64,000 nt of DNA from Corynebacterium qintianiae (GTDB lineage Bacteria > Actinomycetota > Actinomycetes > Mycobacteriales > Mycobacteriaceae). A program made the translations under genes and the position numbers. This document shows positions 1 to 11,625 of the stretch, piece by piece; position 1 is the first letter of the stretch, and each line of letters opens with the position of its first letter. The notes beneath the pieces are model-generated. The model was not told the origin of the DNA. It made no database searches and was given only the letters and a program-made list of their open reading frames with translations. Location of the stretch: NCBI RefSeq assembly GCF_011038645.2, contig NZ_CP064955.1, positions 558,001-622,000 of the forward strand, in the 5' to 3' direction.

Positions 1-2
1 AG

Positions 3-827
3 GGCGGGGAAGACGAGTCGTACGTCCGGCTCAAAGTCAGGCGCGGCGGTCGAGTGCGCATGTGGGCAGATTTCAGCCCCGCCGAAGGAGCACAGGTCAT
101 GGCCGCTATGAAACTTGGGGAGCTCGCATACCACGACGTCGATCTCGACGCGCTTGAGCGCGATGACGACGGCCGGGTCACCGATGCCGCGGTCGATGCT
201 GAACTGCGGGAACGGGAATCCACCGCATCGCCCTCGGGTTTCGGCCTGCCGCTGGGAAAAGCGCTGCTCGGCTCCTTCATGGGGATGGTCAATATCGTCC
301 GCACTCAACCGCGGAGTTCGTTGCGTACACCCGGAGCGCACGTCAACATCGTGATGACGACAGACGGCCGCGCCTATCTGCCGAACAACCTCGGCGCGCC
401 ATCGGACGCGCTGAAGAACTTCCTGTCCAACGCCGAATACCGGGTGAGCAGGGTCGATGAGAAGGGGCTGGTTCTCAACACCGGCCGGTCACAGCGCCTC
501 GCCACAAACGGCCAGATCAACGCGCTGATGATGATGTGGCACGGCACGTGTGCCATGCCCGGCTGCACCCACACGAGGTTCATCGAGATGCACCACGTCA
601 CTGAATGGTCCGAGGGCGGCCCCACGGATCTGGACAACCTTCTGCCACTGTGCTCGGCATGCCACTCCCTGGTGTCGGAGGGGCTCGTGCGCATCATCAA
701 GGACTTCGGCGACGTGCATTTCCTCATGCCGGGAGGGGCCCGCTTTGTCTCACGCGACCACAGCCTGCCCGTGCGTTGCGACGACGCGATAACGCTGGAG
801 GAGTTCGAGACGCTGCAGCCGGTCTAG
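3..827 (+). CDS. DUF222/HNH endonuclease family protein, 5' end outside window
   Basis: The reading frame is open from the left edge of the window, so the gene is truncated at its 5' end and the GTG at 54 is probably internal. The visible part ends in a classic HNH module: a Cys-x4-Cys pair (CAMPGC, near 557), a His-His pair (MHHVTEW), a conserved Asn in DLDNLLPLC, and a C-terminal CSACH. The preceding text (ADFSPAEGAQVMAAM) resembles the end of the DUF222 (13E12-repeat) domain that commonly precedes HNH in Actinobacteria. Such proteins are presumed nucleases, often multicopy and of unknown role. It ends 9 bp before the convergent MFS gene. Confidence 0.8.
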   Translation, partial: GGEDESYVRLKVRRGGRVRMWADFSPAEGAQVMAAMKLGELAYHDVDLDALERDDDGRVTDAAVDAELRERESTASPSGFGLPLGKALLGSFMGMVNIVRTQPRSSLRTPGAHVNIVMTTDGRAYLPNNLGAPSDALKNFLSNAEYRVSRVDEKGLVLNTGRSQRLATNGQINALMMMWHGTCAMPGCTHTRFIEMHHVTEWSEGGPTDLDNLLPLCSACHSLVSEGLVRIIKDFGDVHFLMPGGARFVSRDHSLPVRCDDAITLEEFETLQPV

Positions 828-836
828 CGCGCCAAC

Positions 837-1997
837 TTATCTGCGGTCCAGGTAGCCGGAACGGATCTGGACGACGCGCACCGCCGCCGAGCTGAGCGCA
901 AGGGCCGCAAGGACAAAGAAGGGGAGGGAGGGACCGACGCGCGGTTCAAGCCACTGGAGCAGCGGGGGCAGACCGAAGCCGAGGTAGGTGGCCACGTAGT
1001 AGACGCCGATGACGCGTCCGCGCTGGGCGACGGGTGCGTAGGTGTCGACGTCGAGAAGCCCGTCGCGCAGGCACAGCCCATAGGCGGTGCCGAGAAGGAG
1101 AGTGGCCACGAAAAAGACGATGAGGGAAGGGGCGGGGCCGGCCACGCCGACGACCAGCATGCCGAGGGCGGAGCTGAGCGCGCCGACCGCGCCCGAGTAC
1201 GGGCCCCACGCGAACCTGCGCCCCAGCGCCTGCAACACCAGCGCCGTGCCGAAACCGAGCCCCGCGGCAATGCCGGGCATGAACACGCCGGTGGGGAAGT
1301 AATGCGCGACCCGGGCGGAGAGCCCGATGACCGTCGTGGTGATGGATGCGAACACCCAGACCGCGACCGGAACCGAGGTGGCGAGCGCCTTCATGGAGGA
1401 GCGCTCAACGTGGGGGGCGGGGTGCGCGTTGGACGGAGCGGACACTGGGCGGGTGTTCGGAACGTCACCTACTGCGAGGGACACCGCGACGGATGCGGCG
1501 GACAGGACAATCGTGACCGCGTACGGCACCCACAGCGGGGTGACCAGGGAAGCGATGATCCCAGAGGCGATCGGGCCGAGCGCGAAACCGGAGGTGAGAA
1601 AGATCCCGGCCAAGGTCGCGCCGGATGCGCCGCGCAGCCGTGCCGCCCATGCGGTTCCGGCGCTGACGACGAGGCCGACGCCGAGGCCGACCACAAACCG
1701 GCCGGCGAGCAACGCGAACGTGCCATGGGAGAGCATCAACGCGACGTTGCCTGCGGCCGCGACGACGGCACCGGTGATGACCACAAAGCGCCCGCCGAAC
1801 CGGTCGGCCAGCAGGCCGCCAGCAATCAGGCAAGGAAACAGACCAGCTGCGTAGATGCCGTATGCACTGTTGACGAGGAGCGCATCCAAATTTGCGCGCT
1901 CTTTCAGCGCCACCAGCACCGAGGCGAAATGGTTCGCGGCCCAGCCTGCGGTGACAAGGAAAAAGACGACGCTGGCAAACACTCTTCGGCTGGACAT
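837..1997 (-). CDS. MFS transporter
   Basis: A 386-residue membrane protein with about 12 hydrophobic segments. The motif between helices 2 and 3 (GGLLADRFGGR) is the major-facilitator signature, and helix 5 carries a glycine-rich LTSGFALGPIASG stretch, so it is probably a drug or metabolite exporter; the substrate cannot be inferred. The open frame runs further upstream into thiE, but the first residues that look like an MFS start are MSSRRVF at 1997. That ATG has no Shine-Dalgarno sequence but lies 7 nt after TAAGTT, which overlaps the thiE stop codon, so a leaderless transcript is likely. Confidence 0.85.
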   Translation of the reverse strand: MSSRRVFASVVFFLVTAGWAANHFASVLVALKERANLDALLVNSAYGIYAAGLFPCLIAGGLLADRFGGRFVVITGAVVAAAGNVALMLSHGTFALLAGRFVVGLGVGLVVSAGTAWAARLRGASGATLAGIFLTSGFALGPIASGIIASLVTPLWVPYAVTIVLSAASVAVSLAVGDVPNTRPVSAPSNAHPAPHVERSSMKALATSVPVAVWVFASITTTVIGLSARVAHYFPTGVFMPGIAAGLGFGTALVLQALGRRFAWGPYSGAVGALSSALGMLVVGVAGPAPSLIVFFVATLLLGTAYGLCLRDGLLDVDTYAPVAQRGRVIGVYYVATYLGFGLPPLLQWLEPRVGPSLPFFVLAALALSSAAVRVVQIRSGYLDRR

Positions 1998-2004
1998 GCA
2001 GACT

Positions 2005-2010
2005 AACTTA
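2005..2010 (-). promoter_or_regulatory. candidate -10 box for leaderless MFS mRNA
   Basis: TAAGTT on the minus strand ends 7 nt before the ATG at 1997 and overlaps the thiE stop codon. No ribosome binding site is visible, so transcription would start at or next to the ATG. No clear -35 hexamer is seen. Confidence 0.4.
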
Positions 2011-2655
2011 GCGCGAACGGCCCCGCTCGAACTCGGAAACGACGTCAGAGACATAATCGCGGGCTCCGGCGGCCTGCATGATTCCGCGGACAATAGCCAC
2101 GCCTGCAACGCCGGTGGCCGCGAGATCGGCGGCGTCGTCGACAGTGACGTCACCAATGGCAACGACCGGCACGGCGGATTCAGCCACCAGCGCGGGGTAG
2201 CCTTCCAGGCCGAGGAGGGGGCGGCCCGACACCTTTGTGGGGGTGGCGCGGAAGGGGCCCGCACCGACGTAGTCGAGCGCGTCGGACAAGTCGTTGGCGG
2301 ATCTCACGAGGTCGAGGGTTCCCGTGGTCAACCCGATGACGGCGTCCGGCCCGAGGAGTTCCCGGGCAACGCGCACGTCGAGGTCGTCCTGGCCCAAATG
2401 GACACCGGCAACGCCTTCGTCGCGTAGCGCGAGGGCGACGTCGACGCGGTCGTCGACAAGCACGCGGGTCGCTGGATTGACCTCCCGCACTTCCCGCACA
2501 ACGGCGAGGGAGAGATCGTAGAGCTCGCGCGCAGAGATCGGTTTGCTGCGCACCTGGATCACCCCTGCTCCGCCGCGTGCCGCATCGCGGGCTCGCGCGA
2601 CGATGTCACCGCCTGTGCCCGTGACAAAGTAGCAGCGCAGGTCGAGGTCAGTCAT
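2008..2655 (-). CDS. thiE: Thiamine-phosphate synthase ThiE
   Basis: A 215-residue TIM-barrel protein of normal family length. ThiE joins HMP-pyrophosphate and thiazole phosphate to make thiamine monophosphate. Recognisable ThiE motifs are GVIQVRSKP (pyrophosphate/HMP binding), VLVDDRVDVALAL, GVHLGQDDL, and the phosphate-binding end (GVAGVAIVRGI). It overlaps the upstream DUF418 gene by 8 nt, so it is probably translationally coupled and belongs to the TPP-riboswitch transcription unit that starts with thiC. Confidence 0.95.
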   Translation of the reverse strand: MTDLDLRCYFVTGTGGDIVARARDAARGGAGVIQVRSKPISARELYDLSLAVVREVREVNPATRVLVDDRVDVALALRDEGVAGVHLGQDDLDVRVARELLGPDAVIGLTTGTLDLVRSANDLSDALDYVGAGPFRATPTKVSGRPLLGLEGYPALVAESAVPVVAIGDVTVDDAADLAATGVAGVAIVRGIMQAAGARDYVSDVVSEFERGRSR

Positions 2656-2899
2656 TGCGGAGGGCTTTGATGAGCTCGTCCTTGTTCATGTCCGAGCGGC
2701 CCTCGATGTCGAGCTCCTGCGCGCGCTCGTAAAGCTCGTCGCGCGTCCAGTCCTCGTAGGACCCGGCCTGTCCACCCTTGCGGCCGATGTCCTCGCGCGA
2801 CGAGTTGGCGGCGGCGTTGGAGATCGCGGCAGCCTTCGACTTGGAGTTGCCCTCCTCGCGCAGCTTTTCGTAGAGTTCGGGATCCTTGATGCTGTCCAT
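2648..2899 (-). CDS. Small Rho-N/SAP-like domain protein, probable independent start inside the fusion ORF
   Basis: From the ATG at 2899 the frame encodes 83 residues. They begin MDSIKDPELYEKLREEGNS, continue with an Ala/Ser-rich helix and a GRKGGQAGSYEDWTRDELYERA segment, and end in a helix-extended-helix pattern like the Rho N-terminal or SAP fold. From memory, Actinobacteria carry stand-alone proteins of this composition and length. TACAAT lies 6 nt before the ATG, which suggests a leaderless transcript for the small protein alone. Whether the cell makes the fusion, the small protein, or both cannot be settled from sequence. Confidence 0.55.
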   Translation of the reverse strand: MDSIKDPELYEKLREEGNSKSKAAAISNAAANSSREDIGRKGGQAGSYEDWTRDELYERAQELDIEGRSDMNKDELIKALRND

Positions 2900-4102
2900 G
2901 CCGCCATTGTAGGGAGGCAGCGCGCCCGTACGCCCGTAGGAGAGGTGGCGGTGCGCCCATTCGAAGGGACCCTGACGGCCTGCAACCTCCAGCGCGGTGG
3001 CGAGCGCCACGGTGATCAGCCACACGAGCAGGCCGACGCCGAGCTTTCCGCTTACCGACGACCCGAGCCCTAGACCGAATGTAAACGGCATCGCCACGAG
3101 AATGAACAGGAAGGATTGGGCAAGGTAGCCGGACATGGAGCGCTTGCCCAGTGCGACGAACGGGTAGGTCCACCGCGGGTTGGTGGTCATCCCCTTCGTC
3201 AGCAGCGCGAAGGCCGCGAGGATGCCGGGGCCGGTGAACAAACCGATACCTGTGTTGAACACCATCAGGGGCATTTCAAAGCGCGGGTCGATCACGCCGA
3301 TTGCGGACAGGCCCCACGGGAGGCCGACGAAAAGAACGATGGCCGCGGCGATGAGCGCCCAGGTAACAAGGGTTCGGCGGTGCTTGTCAACGTCCACCAG
3401 GTAACCCTCGCGCGCCCAGACGTAACCGAGGATGGCCAGCCCGAGAAGCTGCACAACCGCGAACGGAGCGCTGACGAGCATCATCCCGCCGGCCGAGAAA
3501 TTTTCCGCGGCGTAGGCTCCCCAGGTGGTCAGCTCCGTGGTCGGGACCCGCATGTCGGGTATGTCCGCGTCGGGGACGAAGTAAGTACCGGCGGCACCAA
3601 GCGCGCCCAGCAAGACGGAGCCGGCCAGGATGACGTAGGCGATCACGCGCAGCCACTTCGACGCCAGCGTGAACAGCAGTGCCATGACAGTGCCGATCAA
3701 CCCGTAGACCAACATGATGTCCCCGAAGAACAGCAGCAGCATGTGAGCGAGGCCGAATAGGGCGAGGAAGATGTACCGGCGAGCGATGACTTTCCGCGCG
3801 ATTTTTTCCGGATACCCCTTCCGGTACAGGCTCGCGGCCACGAGACCGAGCCCGAAGCCGAGGAGCGTGGAGAACATCGGCAGACCGCGGACGTGGACGA
3901 ACATGGCGGATAAGACGGCAAGGGTTTGGTCGAGGGCGTTACCGGGGCGGACCCCGCCGAGGGTATAGCCGGGTTCGCCGTCAAGGCTGTAGCCGTTGGT
4001 GATCCACGCGGTGGCGGCGTTTGCCATGGCGATGCCGAGCAACGCCATGCCGCGCGCGAGGTCGGGAAGAATCAGTCGAGGCGTCGAATTGGATTTGGTC
4101 AC
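2648..4102 (-). CDS. DUF418 membrane protein fused in frame to a small Rho-N/SAP-like domain
   Basis: The first ~400 residues are a polytopic membrane protein. The start (LILPDLARGMALLGIAMAN) and the C-terminal part rich in membrane segments are typical of DUF418, a family of unknown function often annotated as a possible transporter. Normally the family ends near EWAHRHLSYGR. Here the frame runs on without a stop into an 83-residue hydrophilic module that looks like a separate small protein (see 2648..2899). The start is taken as the GTG at 4102, which lies 7 nt after TAGGTT; this box overlaps the thiC stop. The gene sits between thiC and thiE, so a role in thiamine or precursor transport is possible but unproven. 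Confidence 0.75.
   Translation of the reverse strand: MTKSNSTPRLILPDLARGMALLGIAMANAATAWITNGYSLDGEPGYTLGGVRPGNALDQTLAVLSAMFVHVRGLPMFSTLLGFGLGLVAASLYRKGYPEKIARKVIARRYIFLALFGLAHMLLLFFGDIMLVYGLIGTVMALLFTLASKWLRVIAYVILAGSVLLGALGAAGTYFVPDADIPDMRVPTTELTTWGAYAAENFSAGGMMLVSAPFAVVQLLGLAILGYVWAREGYLVDVDKHRRTLVTWALIAAAIVLFVGLPWGLSAIGVIDPRFEMPLMVFNTGIGLFTGPGILAAFALLTKGMTTNPRWTYPFVALGKRSMSGYLAQSFLFILVAMPFTFGLGLGSSVSGKLGVGLLVWLITVALATALEVAGRQGPFEWAHRHLSYGRTGALPPYNGGMDSIKDPELYEKLREEGNSKSKAAAISNAAANSSREDIGRKGGQAGSYEDWTRDELYERAQELDIEGRSDMNKDELIKALRND
2906..2911 (-). promoter_or_regulatory. candidate -10 box for internal leaderless start
   Basis: TACAAT on the minus strand, 6 nt before the ATG at 2899. This is the spacing expected when the start codon is at the transcription start. 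No clear -35 hexamer is seen. Confidence 0.4.
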
Positions 4103-4112
4103 ACCTCTTAAC

Positions 4113-6869
<2,757 letters not shown>

Positions 6870-6883
<14 letters not shown>

Positions 6884-7658
6884 GTTCCCGAAGCACTACG
6901 CCGTGGAGGGCCCCGTTGGTGGCGACAGCGTCGCCGCCGTGCGGGCCCTTCGTCCCCTCCACGGACGTGAACTCTCCACCAGCTTCCGTCACCAGAACGG
7001 ACAGAGCGGCCAGGTCCCACAGAGACACCTCCGGCTCGGCGGCAATGTCGACCGAGCCCTCTGCGACGAAGCAGTAGCTCAGAAAGTCGCCGTACCCGCG
7101 CAGGCGCCAAGTCTTCTCCGTCAGCGCGATGAAGTTGTCGCGCAGCCCGCGGGATTGCCAGCCCTCGAGGGACGACATGGACAGGGAAGCGTCGTCAAGC
7201 GAGGCGACCTGGGACACACTGAGCCGCTTGAGGGCGCCGCCGTTGAAGGTGCGCCAGGCGCCGGCGCCGGCAGACGCGTACCAGCGCCGCGCCAGCGCGG
7301 GCGCCGAGACGACCCCGACGACCGGCTGGCCGTCGACAAGCAGGGAAATCAGGGTGGCCCACACGGGAACACCGCGCACGAAGTTCTTCGTCCCGTCGAT
7401 GGGGTCGATGACCCACTGGCGGCCCTCGAACGCTGCTTCGCCGCCGAACTCCTCGCCCAGTACCGCGTCCGCAGGGCGCGCTTCCGCGAGCTCCGCACGA
7501 AGCGCCTCCTCGACGGCGAGGTCCGCGTCGGAAACCGGTGTCATGTCGGGCTTCGACTCCACATTCAGGTCCGCCGCTTCGAAGCGCTCGAGAGTGATCC
7601 CGTCAGCGGTGTCGGCAAGTTTGAGTGCGAGTGCGAGGTCGTCTGCGTAGTTAGACAT
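6870..7658 (-). CDS. hisN: Inositol-monophosphatase family; probable histidinol-phosphatase HisN
   Basis: A 262-residue Mg-dependent phosphatase. It has the family metal-binding motifs: VLGEEFGGE (first acidic site), [12 protein letters not shown] (D-x-I-D-G-T) and [18 protein letters not shown] near the C terminus. In Corynebacterium glutamicum the gene in this position, next to prfB-ftsE-ftsX-smpB, is hisN, which dephosphorylates histidinol phosphate. The assignment rests on that synteny and on [10 protein letters not shown]. The ATG at 7658 lies inside the end of the upstream phosphatase gene (8-nt overlap), so the two are translationally coupled. Confidence 0.8.
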
Positions 7659-8457
7659 GGTTCGCAAGTCTAGCCGTCACGTCGGCCACGACGCGGCGGT
7701 TGCCAGCCACGCACCAGACGACGCCACCGGCTTCCACCTTGGACGCCACCCCGCCCGCGGCCTCGACGAGCGCCTTGCCCGGCAACCAGTCCCAGTCGGC
7801 CACGGAATGCTGCAGCCAGCCGCCGATCCCTCCCGCGGCGACGGTGGCCAGATCCACCGACCCCGCGCCCCACATCCGGATCGTCGCGGCGTCGCGCACG
7901 GCGTCGGTCCACGCGGCGCGGACCGCCTCGTCCTTCATCGAGCGGGGGTGCAGGTAGGTCGCCAGCGCGAGATCCTCCAGGCGGGCGTCCTCAAGCTGCG
8001 GCAGGGGCGAGCCGTTGTGCGTCGCGCGGCCTCGCGCCGCCACCCATGTGCTGCCCTGCGCGGGCCGGTGCACCGCCCCGACGAGGATCTTGTCTGGGTT
8101 CGACGGGGCGCCCTCGACTAACGCCAGCGCCGAGCAGAAGTAGTCGGAGCCGCGCGAGAAGTTGTAGGTGCCGTCCACCGGGTCGATCACCCAGGTCCGC
8201 CCGCTTGACGACGCCCTGCTCGCGCCCTCTTCACCCACCACGCCGTCCTCGGGCCGTAGCGCCTCGAGCGCCTGCGCCACGAAATTCTCCGCCGCTCGGT
8301 CGGCGTCGGTGACCACGTCCGAGACGGACGTCTTGACATCGGTGGACAAGCCATCGTCGCGCATGCGCAGGGCGAGCCCGCCCGCGTGCTCGACCAGGGC
8401 GCGGGCGAGATCCGCATCGTCGGCGTGGGCGTGGGCAGCGATAAATGCAGCGGGCAT
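7651..8457 (-). CDS. Inositol-monophosphatase family protein (paralogue)
   Basis: A 268-residue phosphatase with the same fold as its neighbour: [24 protein letters not shown] and [19 protein letters not shown] are the three metal-site motifs. Identity between the two neighbours is modest, so this is an old duplication with probably different substrates (inositol phosphate or a sugar phosphate). Two starts are possible, 8466 (MGSM) and 8457 (MPAA). I prefer 8457, because CATAAT lies exactly 7 nt before it and no Shine-Dalgarno sequence is seen, which fits a leaderless start. Confidence 0.8.
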   Translation of the reverse strand: MPAAFIAAHAHADDADLARALVEHAGGLALRMRDDGLSTDVKTSVSDVVTDADRAAENFVAQALEALRPEDGVVGEEGASRASSSGRTWVIDPVDGTYNFSRGSDYFCSALALVEGAPSNPDKILVGAVHRPAQGSTWVAARGRATHNGSPLPQLEDARLEDLALATYLHPRSMKDEAVRAAWTDAVRDAATIRMWGAGSVDLATVAAGGIGGWLQHSVADWDWLPGKALVEAAGGVASKVEAGGVVWCVAGNRRVVADVTARLANHV

Positions 8458-8475
8458 GCTACCCATTATGACCTT

Positions 8476-8790
8476 TTAACTGACAGCCTTCAGCCCGGCG
8501 ATGCCGCCGACGACCATGAGCAGGAACAGCACCTTGAGCGCGGTGACGGGTTCTTGGCCGGTGGCGAAGGAATAGAGCACGGCAAGTGAGGCGCCCACCC
8601 CGACCCATACGGCGTAACCGGTACCGAGCGGAACCGTGCGCAGCGCCCAGGCCAGCCCACCCATGGAGATGGCGAGGGCGACGAAGAATACGACAGAAGG
8701 GCCGAGGCGGGAAAAACCCTGCGAGCGGTCGAGCGCGACGGCCCAGACAGCCTCGAAGGCGCCGGAAACGAGAAGGATGATCCAGGACAT
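8476..8790 (-). CDS. gdx: SMR-family exporter, probable guanidinium exporter (Gdx/SugE)
   Basis: A 104-residue protein with four membrane segments. It starts [20 protein letters not shown] and contains the SMR residues Glu13 (in the first helix) and the [12 protein letters not shown] loop. Small multidrug resistance transporters work as antiparallel dimers that exchange protons for cations; the SugE/Gdx branch exports guanidinium. A guanidine-III riboswitch directly upstream makes that substrate very likely. The open frame continues upstream antisense to prfB, but the riboswitch fixes the start at 8790. Confidence 0.92.
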   Translation of the reverse strand: MSWIILLVSGAFEAVWAVALDRSQGFSRLGPSVVFFVALAISMGGLAWALRTVPLGTGYAVWVGVGASLAVLYSFATGQEPVTALKVLFLLMVVGGIAGLKAVS

Positions 8791-8803
8791 GACGACACTT
8801 TCT

Positions 8804-8846
8804 GGCCGTCTTGTCGCGATCCCGGGTACGGCTCCCTCGTCCGGGG
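8804..8846 (-). promoter_or_regulatory. Guanidine-III (ykkC-III) riboswitch
   Basis: The minus strand reads CCGGACGAGG, then GCCGTACCCGG, then GACAAGACGGC, in the order and spacing of the ykkC-III pseudoknot that binds guanidinium. The GACGGC element pairs with GCCGT to make the pseudoknot. It ends about 13 nt before the ATG of the SMR exporter, so ligand binding would act on the ribosome binding site (AGAAAG). Confidence 0.9.
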
Positions 8847-8901
8847 CCCGCCGTGGGCGGGCACGGAAGGCGAGATTAGCACGGAGGTAGACTGTCGGGT
8901 T

Positions 8902-9999
8902 ATGCAACCGGAGACCTCGACACGCATCCAGAACCTCGACTCGACGCTGACCACCATTGAAAAGGTGATGGACCTCGACGAGCTGTCCGCGCGGGCGAGG
9001 GAGCTGGAACAGCAGGCGGGCGACCCGTCGCTGTGGGACGACCCGGTCCACGCGCAGTCCGTCACCACCGAGCTGTCCAACGTGCAGGCGCGGCTGAAAA
9101 AGGTCACGTCGCTGCGCGAGCGTGTCGACGACCTCCCGGTGATGTACGAGCTCGCCGAGGAAGAAGGCGACCCCGCGATGGCGGACGATGAGCTCGCCGC
9201 GCTGGAGGAATCCGTCGGATCCCTCGAGGTGCAGACCATGCTCTCGGGCGAGTACGACGCGCGGGAGGCCGTGGTGAACATCCGCTCCGGCGCGGGCGGC
9301 GTAGACGCCGCCGACTGGGCCGAGATGCTGATGCGCATGTACACGCGCTGGGCGGAGAAGAACGGCCACAAGGTCGACGTCTACGACATTTCCTACGCCG
9401 AGGAGGCCGGGATCAAATCGGCCACCTTCGTCGTCCACGGCGACTACATGTACGGCCAGCTCTCCGTGGAGCAGGGGGCGCACCGCCTCGTGCGCATCTC
9501 GCCCTTCGACAACCAGGGGCGTCGCCAGACGTCGTTCGCGGAGGTTGAGGTGCTTCCCGTGGTGGAGCAGACCGACCATATCGATATCCCGGACACCGAC
9601 ATCCGCGTCGACGTGTACCGCTCGTCGGGGCCCGGCGGGCAGTCCGTCAACACCACCGACTCGGCGGTGCGCATCACGCACCTGCCGACCGGGATTGTGG
9701 TGACGTGCCAGAACGAAAAGTCCCAGATCCAGAACAAGGCCTCCGCCCTAAACGTCCTGCAGTCCAAGCTGCTGGAGAAGAAGCGGCAGGAGGAAAAGGC
9801 CGAGATGGATGCCCTCGGTGCAGGCGGCAACGCCTCCTGGGGAAACCAGATGCGTTCATATGTGCTGCACCCGTACCAGATGGTAAAGGACTTGCGCACG
9901 AACTACGAGGTCAACGACCCGCAGAAGGTCCTCGACGGCGACATCGACGGCTTCCTCGAGTCCGGCATTCGGTGGAGAATGGCTGATACAGAAGTGTAG
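8902..9999 (+). CDS. prfB: Peptide chain release factor 2
   Basis: A 365-residue class I release factor that reads UGA and UAA stop codons and triggers peptide release. The anticodon-like tripeptide SPF is at residues 200-202 (RISPFDNQG). The catalytic GGQ, which enters the peptidyl-transferase centre, is at 245-247 (SSGPGGQSV). The frame is continuous, so the programmed +1 frameshift that controls prfB in many other bacteria is absent. TAGACT lies 8 nt before the ATG, suggesting a very short or absent leader. It is divergent from gdx and followed 10 nt later by ftsE. Confidence 0.97.
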   Translation: MQPETSTRIQNLDSTLTTIEKVMDLDELSARARELEQQAGDPSLWDDPVHAQSVTTELSNVQARLKKVTSLRERVDDLPVMYELAEEEGDPAMADDELAALEESVGSLEVQTMLSGEYDAREAVVNIRSGAGGVDAADWAEMLMRMYTRWAEKNGHKVDVYDISYAEEAGIKSATFVVHGDYMYGQLSVEQGAHRLVRISPFDNQGRRQTSFAEVEVLPVVEQTDHIDIPDTDIRVDVYRSSGPGGQSVNTTDSAVRITHLPTGIVVTCQNEKSQIQNKASALNVLQSKLLEKKRQEEKAEMDALGAGGNASWGNQMRSYVLHPYQMVKDLRTNYEVNDPQKVLDGDIDGFLESGIRWRMADTEV

Positions 10000-10009
10000 G
10001 GTGTGACGG

Positions 10010-10702
10010 GTGATTACATTCACCAACGTCACTAAGGTCTACCCGACCTCGACCAGGCCCGCGCTTGACGACGTCTCCTTCACCATCGACAAGGGGGAAT
10101 TCGTCTTCCTCATCGGCCCGTCGGGCTCGGGAAAATCCACTTTCCTCGAGCTGATGATCCGCGAGGAGAACGTCACCAGCGGCGACATCCGCTTCGACGA
10201 GTTCCACGTCAACGCGCTCAAGGGCAGCCAGATCAACAAGCTCCGCCAGTCCATCGGCTACGTGTTCCAGGACTTCCGTCTGTTGCCCAAACTGAACGTG
10301 TACGACAACGTTGCGTTCGCGCTCGAGGTGACCGGTAAGTCGAGAAACAAGATCGCCAAACTCGTGCCCGACGCCCTCGGGCTCGTCGGCCTCGACGCCA
10401 AGGCGAACCGCTACCCGCACGAGCTCTCCGGTGGCGAGCAGCAGAGGGTTGCCATCGCGCGGGCGTTCGTCGATAAGCCGCCGCTCGTGCTTGCCGACGA
10501 GCCGACGGGCAATCTCGACCCCGCGACCGCTGACGAGATCATGGCGCTGCTGACGCGAATTAACCGGCTCGGCTCGACGGTGATCATGTCCACCCACAAC
10601 GCCCGCGCGGTCAACGACCTGCGGCAGCGCGTGATGGAGCTCAATCTGGGCAAGCTGGTACGCGACGAGAAGCACGGTGTGTACGGACAGGAAGGCCGCT
10701 AA
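10010..10702 (+). CDS. ftsE: Cell division ABC ATPase FtsE
   Basis: A 230-residue ATP-binding subunit with Walker [11 protein letters not shown]-loop [12 protein letters not shown], signature [14 protein letters not shown], Walker [15 protein letters not shown] and the switch His (STHNA). FtsEX transmits signals across the membrane to peptidoglycan hydrolases during division. It starts with GTG and shares one base with the ftsX start (TAATG), so the pair is translationally coupled. Confidence 0.97.
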   Translation: MITFTNVTKVYPTSTRPALDDVSFTIDKGEFVFLIGPSGSGKSTFLELMIREENVTSGDIRFDEFHVNALKGSQINKLRQSIGYVFQDFRLLPKLNVYDNVAFALEVTGKSRNKIAKLVPDALGLVGLDAKANRYPHELSGGEQQRVAIARAFVDKPPLVLADEPTGNLDPATADEIMALLTRINRLGSTVIMSTHNARAVNDLRQRVMELNLGKLVRDEKHGVYGQEGR

Positions 10703-11604
10703 TGAACTGGGGATTTGTCATCCGCGAGGCGTTGCGGGGGTTGGGGCGCAACCTGACCATGACCGTGGCACTAATTATTACGACGGCACTGTCGCTGCTG
10801 CTCGTCGGGGCCGGCATCATGATCTCGCAAGCCACCTCCGAAACCAAAGACCTCTACCTCGACCGCGTCGAGGTCATGATCGAGCTGGACGAAAACATCT
10901 CGGCTAATGACACCGACTGCTCGTCGAACGAATGCCGCGAAGTGCGCGACAGGCTGCAGGCCAGCGACGGGGTGGAGCAGGTGACGTTCCGCTCGCGCCA
11001 GCAGTCTTACGAGCGCTTCGTCGAGCTGTTCCAGGACACCGAGCCGGAGCTCGTGCGCGAGACGACGCCGGACGCGCTGCCGGCGGCGCTGCACGTGCGC
11101 CTGACGGATCCTGCCGACACCCGCCCTGTGGACGAGGTCGCGGACATGCCGCAGGTCACCGTGGTCACCGACCAGGCGGACACCGTCCGGGAGGCCGCCG
11201 GCACGATGGACAAGTTCCGCAACGTCACCTTCGTGGTCGCCGCGGCCCAGGCCCTAGCGGCACTGTTCCTCATCGTCAACATGGTGCAGCTCGCCGCGTT
11301 CAACCGCCGCGAGCAGATCGGCATCATGCGCATGGTGGGTGCCTCTCGCTGGTTCACCCAGGCGCCCTTCGTCCTGGAGGCGGTCGTCTCCGTGCTGATC
11401 GGCGGCGTCATCGCCACCGTCGGCGCCTGGTTGGCCAAGCGCTTCTTGGTTGACCCGATGCTGGGCGACCTCTACGCTTCCCAGCTCATTGCGCGTATCC
11501 CCGACTCTGCCGTGTGGACAGTCATGCCGCTGGTGACGCTGGCCGCAATGGTACTCGGCGGGGTCGCCGCGCAGGTGGCACTGCGTTCCTACGTGCGCAA
11601 GTAG
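10702..11604 (+). CDS. ftsX: Cell division protein FtsX
   Basis: A 300-residue membrane subunit with the FtsX layout: a first membrane segment (LTMTVALIITTALSLLLVG), an extracellular domain of about 120 residues including Cys pairs (DTDCSSNEC), then three membrane segments with the coupling motif NRREQIGIMRMVGAS between them. The extracellular loop is expected to bind a cell-wall hydrolase of the NlpC/RipC type. It starts on the ftsE stop codon. Confidence 0.97.
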   Translation: MNWGFVIREALRGLGRNLTMTVALIITTALSLLLVGAGIMISQATSETKDLYLDRVEVMIELDENISANDTDCSSNECREVRDRLQASDGVEQVTFRSRQQSYERFVELFQDTEPELVRETTPDALPAALHVRLTDPADTRPVDEVADMPQVTVVTDQADTVREAAGTMDKFRNVTFVVAAAQALAALFLIVNMVQLAAFNRREQIGIMRMVGASRWFTQAPFVLEAVVSVLIGGVIATVGAWLAKRFLVDPMLGDLYASQLIARIPDSAVWTVMPLVTLAAMVLGGVAAQVALRSYVRK

Positions 11605-11625
11605 GCAGGTACACTCAGTCGGATT

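Noticed and set aside
837-2264. 475-residue version of the MFS transporter
   Set aside because: The first 89 residues are Pro/Ser/Arg-rich antisense-like text from the thiE region in another frame. The membrane protein starts at 1997.
8902-9030. Programmed +1 frameshift in prfB
   Set aside because: The frame is continuous from the ATG through SPF and GGQ, and no in-frame UGA with a slippery codon is found near codon 25.
8476-9681. 401-residue frame including the SMR exporter and the antisense of prfB
   Set aside because: The riboswitch between the two parts fixes the real start at 8790; the upstream part is antisense to prfB.
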